DNA of 64,000 bases from Cinnamomum chago (Eukaryota; Streptophyta; Magnoliopsida; Laurales; Lauraceae): positions 63,298,501 to 63,362,500 of the forward strand of contig CP142457.1 in the NCBI GenBank assembly GCA_038049695.1. Direction: 5' to 3'. The translations under genes were made by a program, and so were the position numbers. Shown piece by piece: positions 51,663 to 63,182 of this stretch. Numbering within the stretch: the first letter of the stretch is position 1; each line of letters starts with the position of its first letter. Below the pieces are notes generated by a model. That model was not told the DNA's origin. It saw only the letters and a program-made list of their open reading frames with translations, and ran no database searches.

Positions 51663-54198
51663 GTAGAACCTTATACCAGTTTAAAAAAAAAACAAAATAT
51701 GTAATTTCTTAATCTAACATATGCAGGGGGGGCTTTTATAGCCCTTCATATAAAAATATGTTTTTGTTGTCTATAGAGAAAGATGAGGCCAAATACAACA
51801 GAACAGAGAATCTCAGTGCACTTAATCAATTGCATAGGCCTAATCTTAGAACTAGATATCCCAATTTGAGGAAAATATTACACTACGTAAGCCACAATGA
51901 TGTAACAGTGGCACAGACATTAGAAACATCAAAAGAATAAACAGAAAGAAGTACTACTCAGTGAAATCAGCAGCGGCAAAAGTAACAGAACCCACAACAA
52001 CAATATTGAGAATTGGGTTCCTCTGTAAATCATTCTATGTGCCTCATCTTTTGATACAGATGACTAAATTCAAACCTCCTAGACATCATGTCCTTGCTGA
52101 ATTCTCATAAGTAAAATGAAATAACAATAAATCTTTTGTGTGACAAGGCAGTTTGACATAGCAGAACTCATTTCTCTGTTGTTAGTTGCTTCATGCTCTA
52201 TTGTTAGTTTATTTGGATGACCAAAAGAAGCGCCCTACATTTGTTTATAGTTGGGAGTGGGCCCAGGTTAGCAAATGGTCTAGTCAAAGCGTGTATATAT
52301 CCTACCAGAGCTACAACAATTCGTTTATCATTAATTAAATATATGAAAGATTCATTCCATTGTATACAATTGAGAAGGAATAATTTGAGAAGATTCATCA
52401 ACAGAGGCTACATATCAATAAGGATACGAGTACAACCATGAAATTATGGGTTCACTCTTCGCTTTCCTACAGGAAAGAACAGAATGTAGTGAATAGATAA
52501 AAACATGAACATGCATACAAATGACTGTTATATGAATTTGGATTGAGTTCTGGAATGAAGCTTGTAATTTTGGTCAATGGCTTTTTTAATGTTACATTCA
52601 CTAGGTCAGTTACCTTCTCTGGATAATTGGGAGCATTTGAGCTCATTTTCTTTGTTTTTTCTCATTTGTGAAGGTCGGGAGCACTATAGGCTCATTTTCT
52701 CAAGTTATTGTTGTTGATGAAAATTGTTATATTTGTCAATGTAATATATGATTCATATACCACCAGGTTCTAAAGCTTTTGGTCTGATGAACAACATCTC
52801 TTGTCTTGGTGCCTTTTTCTAATCAATGTGTTACTTGATTCTATTAACTTTTATTAGCAATTGTTTTATAAAACAGTGAATGAAGATTTTATTCATAATG
52901 ACTGTATGGAGTTGGATATGGTATTTCTTTGCTTGCTAAGTGTATCTACAATGGCTACTATGTGATTGTTGGTCTACTTGAAATTTATAATCACATCAAC
53001 AAATTAGACTCATATCTTAACAGACTACTAGTTCAAGTGAAGTCATCTTGCAATCTTTGTAGAAAATGCCCAACAAAGCGAATTGGATTTTTGGCAGAAC
53101 AGATTATTACAAAAAAGAGTATCTTACAATATTAGTAGAAAATGCCATGGTACTTTGTCTGGATGTTTTGGCAGAACACATGATTACACATAAGAGTGTC
53201 TTATAAACTTGCTGTTGTCTATATAACATTTCATCAATATTTTAAATCTAAGTGAATTCAGATTCTAAAGGGCCAAATTATTACAGTAATTCAAAGTTTC
53301 CAGAATATGATCAAAATCCTAAACTACTAACGATCCCTCAGAATCCAATCCAGAGTAGGAAACCAAGTGCCATACCACTTTGGAATCCATATTTCAAGAA
53401 ACTATGATACACAACATAGAAAACAGAATCTATGAAATCATTTCAATATACAAAGGGGGTTTTAGTAAAAAAAAATTCTACTAAAAATTTCCCTTCTCAA
53501 ATCTAAAGGTTTTCCCCGAGCAAAACATCAATTTCAACTGGTTTGTATCGTCGTCTACAAATACAAGCTTTAGTGATCATTGCTGATCAACAACTTGCAA
53601 ACGGTAATATTGGAGAAATGAATGGGCCCCACAAAATGACATCTTTGATCTCTCTTTCCTTGTCTTCTTCTTTTTCAACCTTCAACCCCACATACAATAC
53701 CTAATCATCGAGACCCGCCTCAAATATAATAACAGTACAGACAAAGTCTATCCAACAAGGGTTGACTGTGGTCCCCTCCATGTGTAACAGCCACCATGGC
53801 TAACCCACAAAAGTAGCAGACAAGTGGGGTTTCTATTCCACCAACATTCAAACAGAAACAGATTTTTTCAAGAGGGGACCATTTTCGACAGCGAAAGGTC
53901 CTACCTCTGAAACCGTATCAGACATCACCATATCAGACAAAAAAGTTCAAAATCTTAAACCCATGGTCATCGGGTATGAGATCATACCTCTGAAACCGCT
54001 GATGGACCTTCGGTGTGGATCTATTGTTCTTCTTGAGAGATCTGATGCATGCAAGGAAGGAGGAGAAGATTTCGCCTAAAATCGCTAGAACCCTAACCGC
54101 AAGTGAAAAGGGGAAAAACCAGAAAAAATCACTAACAGTAAAGCGCATATATCAAGGGTAAATTTGTCATTTACTAAATTCCGTCACAGCAGTTAGTA
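51663..54198 (-). other. MULE interior upstream of the transposase (probable leader exon and intron)
   Basis: No coding sequence recognised in 2.5 kb. On the minus strand, just inside the right TIR, a leader could run to a donor CAGAG/GTATG at 53988. The acceptor before the transposase ATG lies at about 51657. The phrase ACCTCTGAAACCG occurs twice (53905 and 53986). Confidence 0.4.
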
Positions 54199-54304
54199 TT
54201 TGCATGTCAACCCAAAGTACAGGTAGGTTTAGTCACAAATACTAAAGTACATGGGTCACTCTGCAAAACGACCAAAGTACAGGTAGGTATAGTGCTTTTT
54301 TCCC
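54199..54304 (-). repeat. MULE right terminal inverted repeat
   Basis: Reverse complement starts GGGAAAAAAGCACTATACCT. It carries three AAAGTACA words in tandem arrangement and is presumably the transposase promoter region. Confidence 0.92.
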
Positions 54305-54855
54305 TAAAAAATATGATTAATGAATATGCATGATAATATGTTAATCATGATTTAAATTAAAATGTCATTTTTAGTATGTGATCAACTCCTATTAAAATAA
54401 AATTTATTGATGCCCATCTTTGGATATAAGGTGAATTGAAATAAAGTGAGGTGAAGCATCAAATCAAGAGAATAAATATAAGAGATTATGATGATATTTT
54501 ATTTTTAGTTGTTTGATAGAAATTTATTTTTGAATTTTTGTGTAAAAGGAGGATATATTTTTTGTCATTTAGAGAGAATGGTTTTTTTTTTAATGAAAAT
54601 TTGAAGATATGTACTTTTGATGTAACCCATTGTCTTCTTTTTTTATGTGAATAATGGAAGCTTTACTTCACTTTTAACTTTACTAGTTAATTGCCAAACA
54701 CGCTATGAGGCTGTTTATTTTGAGTGCCTCTAATTCTTTTTTAATTAATGAGATCTACCATAGAGTTGCCAAAATGTTAAGACACGCGAATGAATTAAGA
54801 GAGGGAAGTACACTTTATTAATCCTACAAATGATTTATTATTGCCATTATATTAG
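54305..54855. other. AT-rich spacer
   Basis: No gene or defined repeat seen between the MULE and the SINE. Confidence 0.5.
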
Positions 54856-54871
54856 CATATGTGTGACTAAA

Positions 54872-55071
54872 TTTCAAGGGGTAGGTCAATCTGCATAAGA
54901 TTATGATTTGTTTTTGGAGGTTGAGGGTTTGAATCCGTCCTTTCACAATGGGGCCACAAATTGGATCCACATGGGATTTACACGGCTCCTGCAAGTCTGA
55001 AAGGATTAGTCCGACTCGCTCAAAGGTTTGAGTTATCCTCTGATATAAAATAAATAAATAAAATAAAAAAT
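54872..55071 (+). mobile_element. tRNA-derived SINE, copy 2, with target-site duplication
   Basis: Box A-like GTAGGTCAATCTGCATAAG (54881) and box B GGTTTGAATCC (54928) lead a ~200-bp element ending in A-rich (TAAA)n sequence. It is flanked by CATATGTGTGACTAAA (54856-54871) and CATGTGTGTGACTAAA (55072-55087), 15 of 16 identical. It shares its 3' half with the SINE at 31.8 kb. Confidence 0.9.
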
Positions 55072-55100
55072 CATGTGTGTGACTAAAGGTGCCATACCAC

Positions 55101-56026
55101 TAGTGCTGCACAAAAAATCCAATATCGCCGCAAAACCGAACCAAACCGACCGAATCGAGCGATCCAGATCGAATTTATATAGATCAGTTCGGTCAACTGT
55201 TTAAAATCATAAAAATCACCTTACATCGGTCGGTTATCGGTTTAAACCAACGATTAACCGCATAAACCGAACTTGCCGTATGTATTAACTTGAGTATTGA
55301 GTTTTTTACTATTTTAGCTTTGTGGAAGCACTTGTATGTTCTACTTACATGTTTGATGAAAGTTCTACAAGAATTGTGCATTATTGAGTTTTTAGTAACG
55401 CTGCCCAAGGGTTTAGTTTGGCCTACGAGAAAGTGAACTATGAATCGGCCAATCTCAATTAGTTCAAAATTGGAGCTAAATTTCACTCAAACCCATTTTG
55501 TTGAAAAAAAAAAAAAAAAAAAAAAACTAGTTCCTTTTGTGTTGAATTCATTGGTCTGGATCAAGCAATGCAGTATAGTCTAAGTTTTATGCAAAAAAAT
55601 AGGTACGTGCCTTATCATTTTGTTAGTGTATTTTACCAGAAGATTTGAACTGCTTAAATTTATTGGCATGAAAAGTTTGTTGAACCTGACATGGTTTATT
55701 CAATCACGCAATCAGATGATGGATGGAAAGAGTTCATCCATCGTTTGATGTATGTTTTCTTGGTTGAAACGAATTATAAAATATGTTTTAGTGTTCATTA
55801 CAGGTTCTCTTCATTTTATTTGATGAACCAAGTTTGAATTGCAATTTTTTTGTGAAAATAATAATAATAATAATAATTGTAATCAAACCGACCGAATCAG
55901 TTTGGGTCGGTTTGGTTTGAGCACATTGGCGGTTTAGTTCGGTTTGAAAAAATAGAAAACCAATTAATTCAATTTGGTTGATGGTTTCCCCTCTAAACCA
56001 AGCCAAACCGCTCATGTGCACCCTTA
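55101..56026. mobile_element. Non-autonomous hAT-like element, copy 2, with perfect 8-bp target duplication
   Basis: Ends are TAGTGCTGCACAAAAAATCC and, as reverse complement, TAAGGGTGCACATGAG. The flanking 8-mers CATACCAC at 55093-55100 and 56027-56034 are identical; an 8-bp duplication is the hAT signature. The interior has CGGTTTGG/ACCGAACC words, a poly-A run and an (ATA)n run but no ORF. It is the same family as the element at 25.4 kb. Confidence 0.88.
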
Positions 56027-56034
56027 CATACCAC

Positions 56035-56735
56035 CCAACCACCTTCGGTGTCTTGGGAGCAACGTGTTTTGTTAGTAGCCCAAAGATATGAGCACGGTGT
56101 TTTACAAATTATACATCCATTAATACTATTTTTAAAATTAGTGTGTTTGGCAATTAACTAGTTAAAATAAAAATAAAGTAAAATGAATCCATACAAGAAA
56201 TGACAAGAGTCATATCAAAAGTACATAATTTAAATTTTTCTTCCGAATTTCTCAAATAAAGTCAATAAAAAAATTATTTATCCACTAAAAAATAAAAAAA
56301 ATTACTTTTCTATACAAAAAGTTAAAAAAACTCTATACCCAACAACTAAAAATAAAATAATATCATAATAACTTATATTTTATAATCCCTTAGTTTAATT
56401 TAATGCTTCACCCACCAAACTTCAAGTCACCTTACATCCAAACATCCAAAATTAGCGGGACATGGGAGCTACTTTATATAAATGTTCTTCTAAGCACAGT
56501 GATTCATTTCCTTCATTTATCTATTATTACTCTGAATGCAGCCGTCCACGTGTTGCACACCCGAAAGCCAGCGCGAATGCCAACCATTCCGTTGCTTGCT
56601 TATCGGGTAACGTAAGGCCCATCTCTCTCTAGTTTCTACAGACTAGAGAGCCTATCAGAGGCAGTGAGCGTGGAGAAGGCAAGCTTTTATTCTCTCTCTA
56701 ATCTCTATCTCATATTCTCATCTGATTTTCCACTG
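56035..56735 (+). promoter_or_regulatory. PURU promoter and 5' leader
   Basis: AT-rich DNA turns pyrimidine-rich from about 56600. AAGGCCCATC at 56615-56624, a site-II-like element, lies about 115 bp before the chosen start. Transcription start not determined. Confidence 0.4.
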
Positions 56736-59700
56736 ATGCTCTTCTTCCAACAAATCTCAAGACGTTCGAGGCCCTACTTCTTCTTGCATTCATGGAAATT
56801 CTCATCCTCATCCGCTCCCAGCACTCTCGGCATCCACGTCTTTCACTGCCCGGTACGAATCTCTTAAACCCTAGAAATTTACAGCAGATCTCATTCCACC
56901 AATCCTCCTCTCGCATTGCCATCAAAAAGATTGAAGCAATTCTCAGATGGCTTGACCTCTCTTTCTAGAATCGACAGCCAAATCGACCTCTTTCGAGTAT
57001 TGAGTTCTGGCTTCGATTCCATTCCTTGATTTTAGGATGAAGTGGGGATCGTCGCCAAGCTCTCCGAGTGCATCGCCTCGCGCGGAGGGAATATACAGAG
57101 CGTTGATGTCTTCGTTCCTGAAGACAAGCGCGTCTTCTATTCCAGAAGGTTTGATATGAAATCCTTGGAAAAAAAATCTGAATTTCTAGAATTGAATCAA
57201 TTGCAGTATTAAAGTTAATTTGTTATCAACAACATGCTCTTGAATCAACTGATTGATTTTCCAATTGACATGTTCGAATGAATGGAATTAGAGACAATTT
57301 GATAGTTAATTGAAGTTTTCTAACCTATTTCTTTTGCTGATTCGACAATCTTGTAGATTCAAAAGTGACTGATAATTTGTACTTTGAACTTGATTGAGAT
57401 GAAGAGAGTTTGAATGCGGAGGAGGGGTTGGGATAATGTTCTATGGGTAGAAAGTTTGATATCGGTATTTAAGAAAAAAAGGGAAGGTAATAAAGAGTGG
57501 AAGAGGACATGCCATTGCCAAATCTTTGCAAGTAAGAAGGGATGAGTGGAGAAGTAGAAACTAGAAAGCCAATCTAAGGTAGATGTTTTAAGTGATGATG
57601 CCATCATGATGGTAGTGAAAGTTTGAATCAAGAAAGAAAAAAGGCGAATAATACATTCTTTTTGTGGTGGGTAGCACCGCGGCCAATTTAATCAATGGAA
57701 GCAATGTAGGTGACTGTAATGGAAAGAAAACAAAAACTAAATGATCTTACGCTTTTTTTTTTTTTGGCCATGACTATTCCATTTTTCCGTCAGTTACCTT
57801 GTGGTCTTTTCTTTATATGCCTTCTTAGAAAGGCGGGTGGGTGGGATGTAGGATACCTATTTGCTCAAATGGGTAACCGATGCAATCTAGTTGAGCTGAA
57901 ATGCATTAGGTATTGATCTGCCGGAGAAGGGTGGAGAAATCCTCATCCCATCTTTTCCGGTTCCCCCTGTCACCTCGATCGTATTAAAAGTGAATATCAT
58001 CATCATCAAAGCTGGACTTAGGTAGTCATTATCATCATCAAAGCACTTTGGGTTCTATTCAAGAGGATATAGATGTTTTATTAAATATATAGAGGATCTT
58101 ATTGATTCATATTCTGTTATTGTTTTATTATTCTATCATCACGACTAGCTATAATGGGACATGATAAGTTCAAGCTTATCCCTCAAGCTTGAATATCTAC
58201 CAGTTGACATAACCCTAACAAACACAAATGCATTTTCTTAGAGGTTGGCCAACTAGAGTAACCGAGCTGCCATGAATTATCTTCCAAACCTAGTCCATCT
58301 GGACCTGGTTACCTTTTCTGCTATTTTTTAAACCTGAGCTTATTTCATTTGCATATAAAATTAATAGGCTCCAGATAACCGTAGTTCTCTTCTGCGTCTT
58401 TTGCATGGTATGTGGCTATCCGATTTTTAAAAACTTTTTCATATTAATCTTTTCTTGGCATCTTGCACTTTATGCTTTGGAATTACATTATTGTTGTAGT
58501 TAACAGTTGTCTTAAGCTGTTAAATTTATCCCTGCTGGTGGATGCTTGAGAATAAGGATGGCTCTCTTTAACGTAAGAAGTCACTCTCTTACATGAACAC
58601 ACACATGATGCATGTCAGTTTCTACTTTTTAACTGTTAGAAAAGTGATGTTGGGTTTAGCATCATGCTTTCCACAAATTATTTTCTTTTTATTCTCATTA
58701 TGCATTTGGGCACTCCCTTCAATTTATGCTGTGCAGTGTACTTTGGATACTGTATACCATTTGTAATTCCTGTTGGCAAAGAGGTGTATGAATACTGGTT
58801 AATGTCAATATTGGTGTTGCTGTACTGTCACTGAAGTCCATTTTTCTTTATTTAAAGGTTTCGTCTCTGCTCATACAGTCATTCATTACATTAATTAATC
58901 GCAGTTTGTATGCCAGTTAGATTGTATTAATTTGTGTATCATAAATTTAACAGAATCTAAGCATAAATGCTGTGGCAATTTTGCAGTGAATTTGTCTTTG
59001 ACCCTGCACGGTGGCCACGGGTAGAAATGGACAATGACTTCACAAAACTGTCGAAGTTGTTTAATGCACAACGATCTACTGTACGTGTTCCTGACCTTGA
59101 TCCAAAATATAAGATTGCAGTTCTTGCTTCAAAGCAGGTAAACTAATTACATTTTTTTGCTCAAAATTGTATTCTGGTTCTTTTAGAATTCTTTAATGAT
59201 TTGCTATATTTACTCATGCATGGATGTTCAGGTATAGATTCTTCTGTGAAAAAGGATTTTCTTGTTTTGCAGGAGAGACATGTTGGTTTAGTTACACAAT
59301 CCATGATACTCTGTGCCTTGTGTTTTAAAAGCTTCTTTTCATCTTTTAAGTGTTAGATTTTTCAAATATCTAGTGCTGGCAAAAATCTCAAGTATTAGGA
59401 AAAAAAGCACATTTTTCAGGACTTCTTCTTGATGCGAAACCATGATGTTTTTGTGCCTAAAGCCAGTAAAAAGGGACAAAAAGATTAAAGATTTTTCCAT
59501 AGATCAGATTATGCACCATTGGAAGGAGCTTACTTCCTATTCTGTCGAGTCCATGTAGATATGTCTGAGGGGTCTCTTTCTTTTTGTTCTGTCCTTCTCG
59601 TGCTTCTGTTTGAGCAAGTCAGTATTATTCTCTTGTACTGTTTGCTGCTTTAATGAAAGTAACCATTTCAAAAAAAAAAAAAAGAGATTATACTTTAAAT

Positions 59701-61891
59701 CTTTTGTACTTTTTTTTTTAAATTTTAAATATAACCTTTCAATGTTGCTATAGCATTTATTTATCTCTCTTGAACTACAATGCCACAGGACCACTGTTTG
59801 GTAGACTTACTATATGGATGGCAGGAAGGGAAACTGCCTGTGGATATCACTTGTGTAATAAGGTGAAACATAAAAGATTATGTGTCATACTTATATCTTT
59901 TGAATCTTTGCCTTCTGACACAAATGTGTTATCCATGATGCATTTTTTTGCAGCAATCATGAAAGAGCGCCAAACACTCATGTGATCCGATTTCTTGCAC
60001 GGCATGGAATACCATATCACTACTTGCCTACTACTTCAGGAAACAAGGGAGAAGACGAGATCTTGGATTTAGTTAAAAATACCGATTTTTTAGTGCTTGC
60101 TAGATATATGCAGGTGATTTAGATATCTTGTCTTTTACAGTTTTGTTGGTGGGATCACCGTATTTACCAGTATGAAAGTATGTACTAGTTCTTTTATGAT
60201 TTCTTTACCTGAATCATCCATGGTACTTTAAGAAACTTTGTTGGGGCAACCCAAACCTACTGGAATTGACAGCTTGACTTACCAACATAGATTTCTGATT
60301 AGCGTTAGTTCTCTTTTGATATTTGTCAATTGGTTTATTTTAGACTTGACGTCGGGAACTTCTTCCTTAGTATCTGTGCGATGTGTAACATTTTTAAATC
60401 ACTTAAAAGATTTGCATGATCAAGAAGAGATTACATTACTTGAAAATCATAGTGAGTCACATTTAAAAAAAGAAAACCATAGTGACTCGTACATGCTATG
60501 TGTCAGCTGACAAGTAAATGAACATAGACTTCTTATCTGGCATACTGAAAAGAGAGACCAACAAAGCTATACAGAACCTCCTCTTTTCTTCTTGAAGCAT
60601 AGTCTTGTCAAAGTACACTCTATGTTAGAATTTCAGGGATTTCTTGAAAGACCTGCAATATGGTCAAAAATTTTAATTTGTTGAATGATTTTGTAGGTAC
60701 TGTCTGGAAATTTTCTGGAGAGCTACGGAAAGGATGTAATTAACATTCATCATGGACTTCTACCATCATTCAAGGGTGGGAGTCCTTCTAAACAGGTTTG
60801 TATTCTTCCCTTCCTGGACAATTTGAGTTTGTACTATTAAGGATAGCAGCACATATTTTGCATATGTCTAATGTGTTTTGTAATTCTGACAGGCTTATGA
60901 TGCTGGCGTGAAATTGATTGGTGCAACAAGTCACTTTGTAACTGAAGAACTTGATGCAGGCGCAATTATTGAGCAAATGGTGATTTTCTTTCTCAATTAT
61001 TAAGAAAACTACTGTAGCTGTCTTGTGGAATAAATTATCTCATTGGGAAAGATATATATATATATATATATATGAGGAAGTTTTAAGTGCATATATCCAT
61101 CACCATAGGGTGAGGGACACTTTCCTTTTGCACATGAAGACAAGGAAGTGTACCTCACCTTATGTAGACAAGGAAGTGTATCTCACCTTATGTACTTGAA
61201 AAGTAACTTTTGTACTTGGAAATTCTCAATTATAGAAATGTCCCTCACCCTATGGTGAGGGATAGATGCACTTGAAACTTCCCCTATATATATATATTTA
61301 TATATAAAATGAAGATTGCATAGGATAGTGAATGTGGCATACGCACTGACATGCAATATGCATATGATCCATGGATCACTGTGCATATGCTTGGCCAAGA
61401 ATTAAGCATGGCTTGTGTAAAGGTGATTTCTTCTTGTTTAAGGAGAAAACAAGAGATGCAAATTTTACTTTAATAAAAAAAATGTTAGTACATAATGCTT
61501 TATAAATTTATAAACAAAAGGCTGTGCTCGGGCTTGGCTTTATAAAAATCATTGTGCTTGAAATGTAAATCCCGCTGGGCAGTACATGAGTTGACCTCGA
61601 ACAAGTTCAAACCCTGCTCCATTGAAACCCTTTTGAGTCCATAGTTCTATTCCCCATGGATTGAGAGTTTATTTTCTGTGGCTTGACAATCTATTTGAGT
61701 TGGTATAATACTGATTGGAACTGGCAATGATTAATATTTTACAGGTTGAGCGAGTTTCACACCGAGACAACCTAAGAAGTTTTGTGCGGAAGTCAGAGAA
61801 CCTTGAGAAGCAGTGTCTAGCAAAGGCAATAACATCATATTGTGAGCTTCGAGTGCTACCTTATGAAAAAACCAAGACTGTTGTATTTTAA
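56736..61891 (+). CDS. PURU: Formyltetrahydrofolate deformylase, mitochondrial (10-formyl-THF hydrolase)
   Basis: It splits 10-formyl-THF to formate and THF, preventing folate stalling in photorespiration; plant forms are mitochondrial. CDS is join(56736..56852, 57036..57148, 58987..59137, 59789..59862, 59954..60113, 60697..60795, 60893..60979, 61745..61891), 315 residues; Arabidopsis copies are slightly longer. All junctions are GT-AG and in frame. The start at 56736 gives an Arg/Ser/Phe-rich presequence ([20 protein letters not shown]); an upstream in-frame ATG at 56664 gives a less typical one. An ACT domain ([20 protein letters not shown]) precedes the formyltransferase fold with [39 protein letters not shown] (catalytic Asn and His), and LDAGAIIEQ (Asp). 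It ends [15 protein letters not shown]. No defect seen. Confidence 0.96.
61074..61285. mobile_element. Foldback MITE in PURU intron 7
   Basis: Inverted repeats of about 46 bp (61074-61120 and 61240-61285) read GAGGAAGTTTTAAGTGCATA and, from the other end, AGGGGAAGTTTCAAGTGCAT, both running to CACCATAGGGTGAGGGAC. (TA)n flanks both sides. The centre has a 28-bp tandem duplication (GACAAGGAAGTGTACCTCAC type). No coding capacity. Confidence 0.85.
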
Positions 61892-63182
61892 ACAATTTTT
61901 AGGCACAAAAGGGCCACAAGTTGTAAGAAATCATTGATTTTTTGTTCTTTGTTTTTGCATCTCAAGAACTTTGTGTATTGCCTGACCCTTGGTTCATGAA
62001 ATTGTTGCTAGCACGGAACAAAATTCCAACTTGATTGGCAGTAACCCCAGATGCTTATTTGGATCTAATTGCTTCGGTTCCAAAAATGTTGTAAAATATA
62101 CATAATGAAGGGACCACTTCTCAGGATGAGCATTTGTTATTTTCAGTTCTGTAGTTTTCTGTATGTGTTATTAAGCATGGATGGCAAACCATTCACCTTG
62201 ACAGCAAGTTCTGGCTCAATAATGGACGGTGCGAGATAGACGGCTTGGGTACTTTAAATGCCTACTCTTATTTACTGATCCCAACTGAAAATTAGTTCCA
62301 TATTCCTAGTCTTGAAATCCAGTTATTTGTACTGGGCTTTTTACCAATTTGTTACTCTTCTTTGAAGTGTTGACCAAGTTGGTCTCTTTTACCAAAAGAA
62401 TGACCAAGTCGGTATCTAAAGTTTTGTAGTCAACCTCTGAAGTGCCTCACCACACAAAAGAATGAAGTTTTGTTCTGAAGGGTACTGTTTATTTTATCAA
62501 TCCTGCAATAGTGGATTTTTCCCCTTTTCTGTTAGTGGGGATCTCTGTAGCGCCTTTTATGTTTGCTTGATAAATAGTTTTGTATACAGGAATGGAGCTT
62601 TTGAGCATGAAATGGTAGTGGTTTTGTTCAAAAGTCATCCAAAGGAAAAACTTGGAATTTACTCTGTGCCAAGAATAATCCCAAAATGTGCCAAGAACAA
62701 ACCTGACGTGTACATGCACCAGCATCAGTCCTATAATTAAGAGGTGTGGAAGCTCAGCTCAGCCAAGCCAAGCCTGTGGGTAGGCTCAGTTAATAGTATC
62801 TGGCCTTGGGTGGGGTCTAGTGTTTACGATGTCCCATTGCAATTCTGCTTGCTTTCAGAAATTGTAATGCAGTATGCTGTTTTGTGGTGCTTTCTCGTTT
62901 TGGGGAATATTAGTTCAGTTGAGCAGTAGTCTTGATTTTCCCTTTTTCCTAGAAAAAGGTTCAGTTAGGATCCGATTGGTAAACCATTTGGTTATGGGTT
63001 TGAAAATAAGATCTTGTGCCCATCAGTAGACTGCTAATTAAGTTGGTCTTTTTTTCTGCAAGAAATTTCCTCTATATATATATATATATTGTGAAACATG
63101 CTTTGTAAGGTAAGTAGACTGAACTTAATATATGGGTCATCCTCAATCTCAAAACTCCCTCCTATAGCAAACAAATCACTGA
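61892..63182. other. Convergent intergenic region (PURU and SCAB 3' ends)
   Basis: It holds the PURU 3' UTR and the SCAB-like gene's 3' UTR, plus an (AT)n run near 63074-63090. No gene recognised. Confidence 0.5.

Larger units (their letters stand above)
45421..54304. mobile_element. Full-length Mutator-like element (MULE), 8.9 kb, with two convergent genes
   Basis: The ends are inverted repeats of about 106 bp (45421-45526 and 54199-54304) beginning GGGAAAAAAGCACTATACCT, about 87% alike. The 9 bp outside are AAAAAAATA on the left and TAAAAAATA on the right, 8 of 9 matching; 9-bp duplication is typical of Mutator. Inside are a + strand zf-GRF gene near the left end and a - strand MuDR transposase read from the right end. 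A ~2-kb insertion sits in the transposase C-terminus. The element landed about 200 bp upstream of the small membrane-protein gene. Confidence 0.92.
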
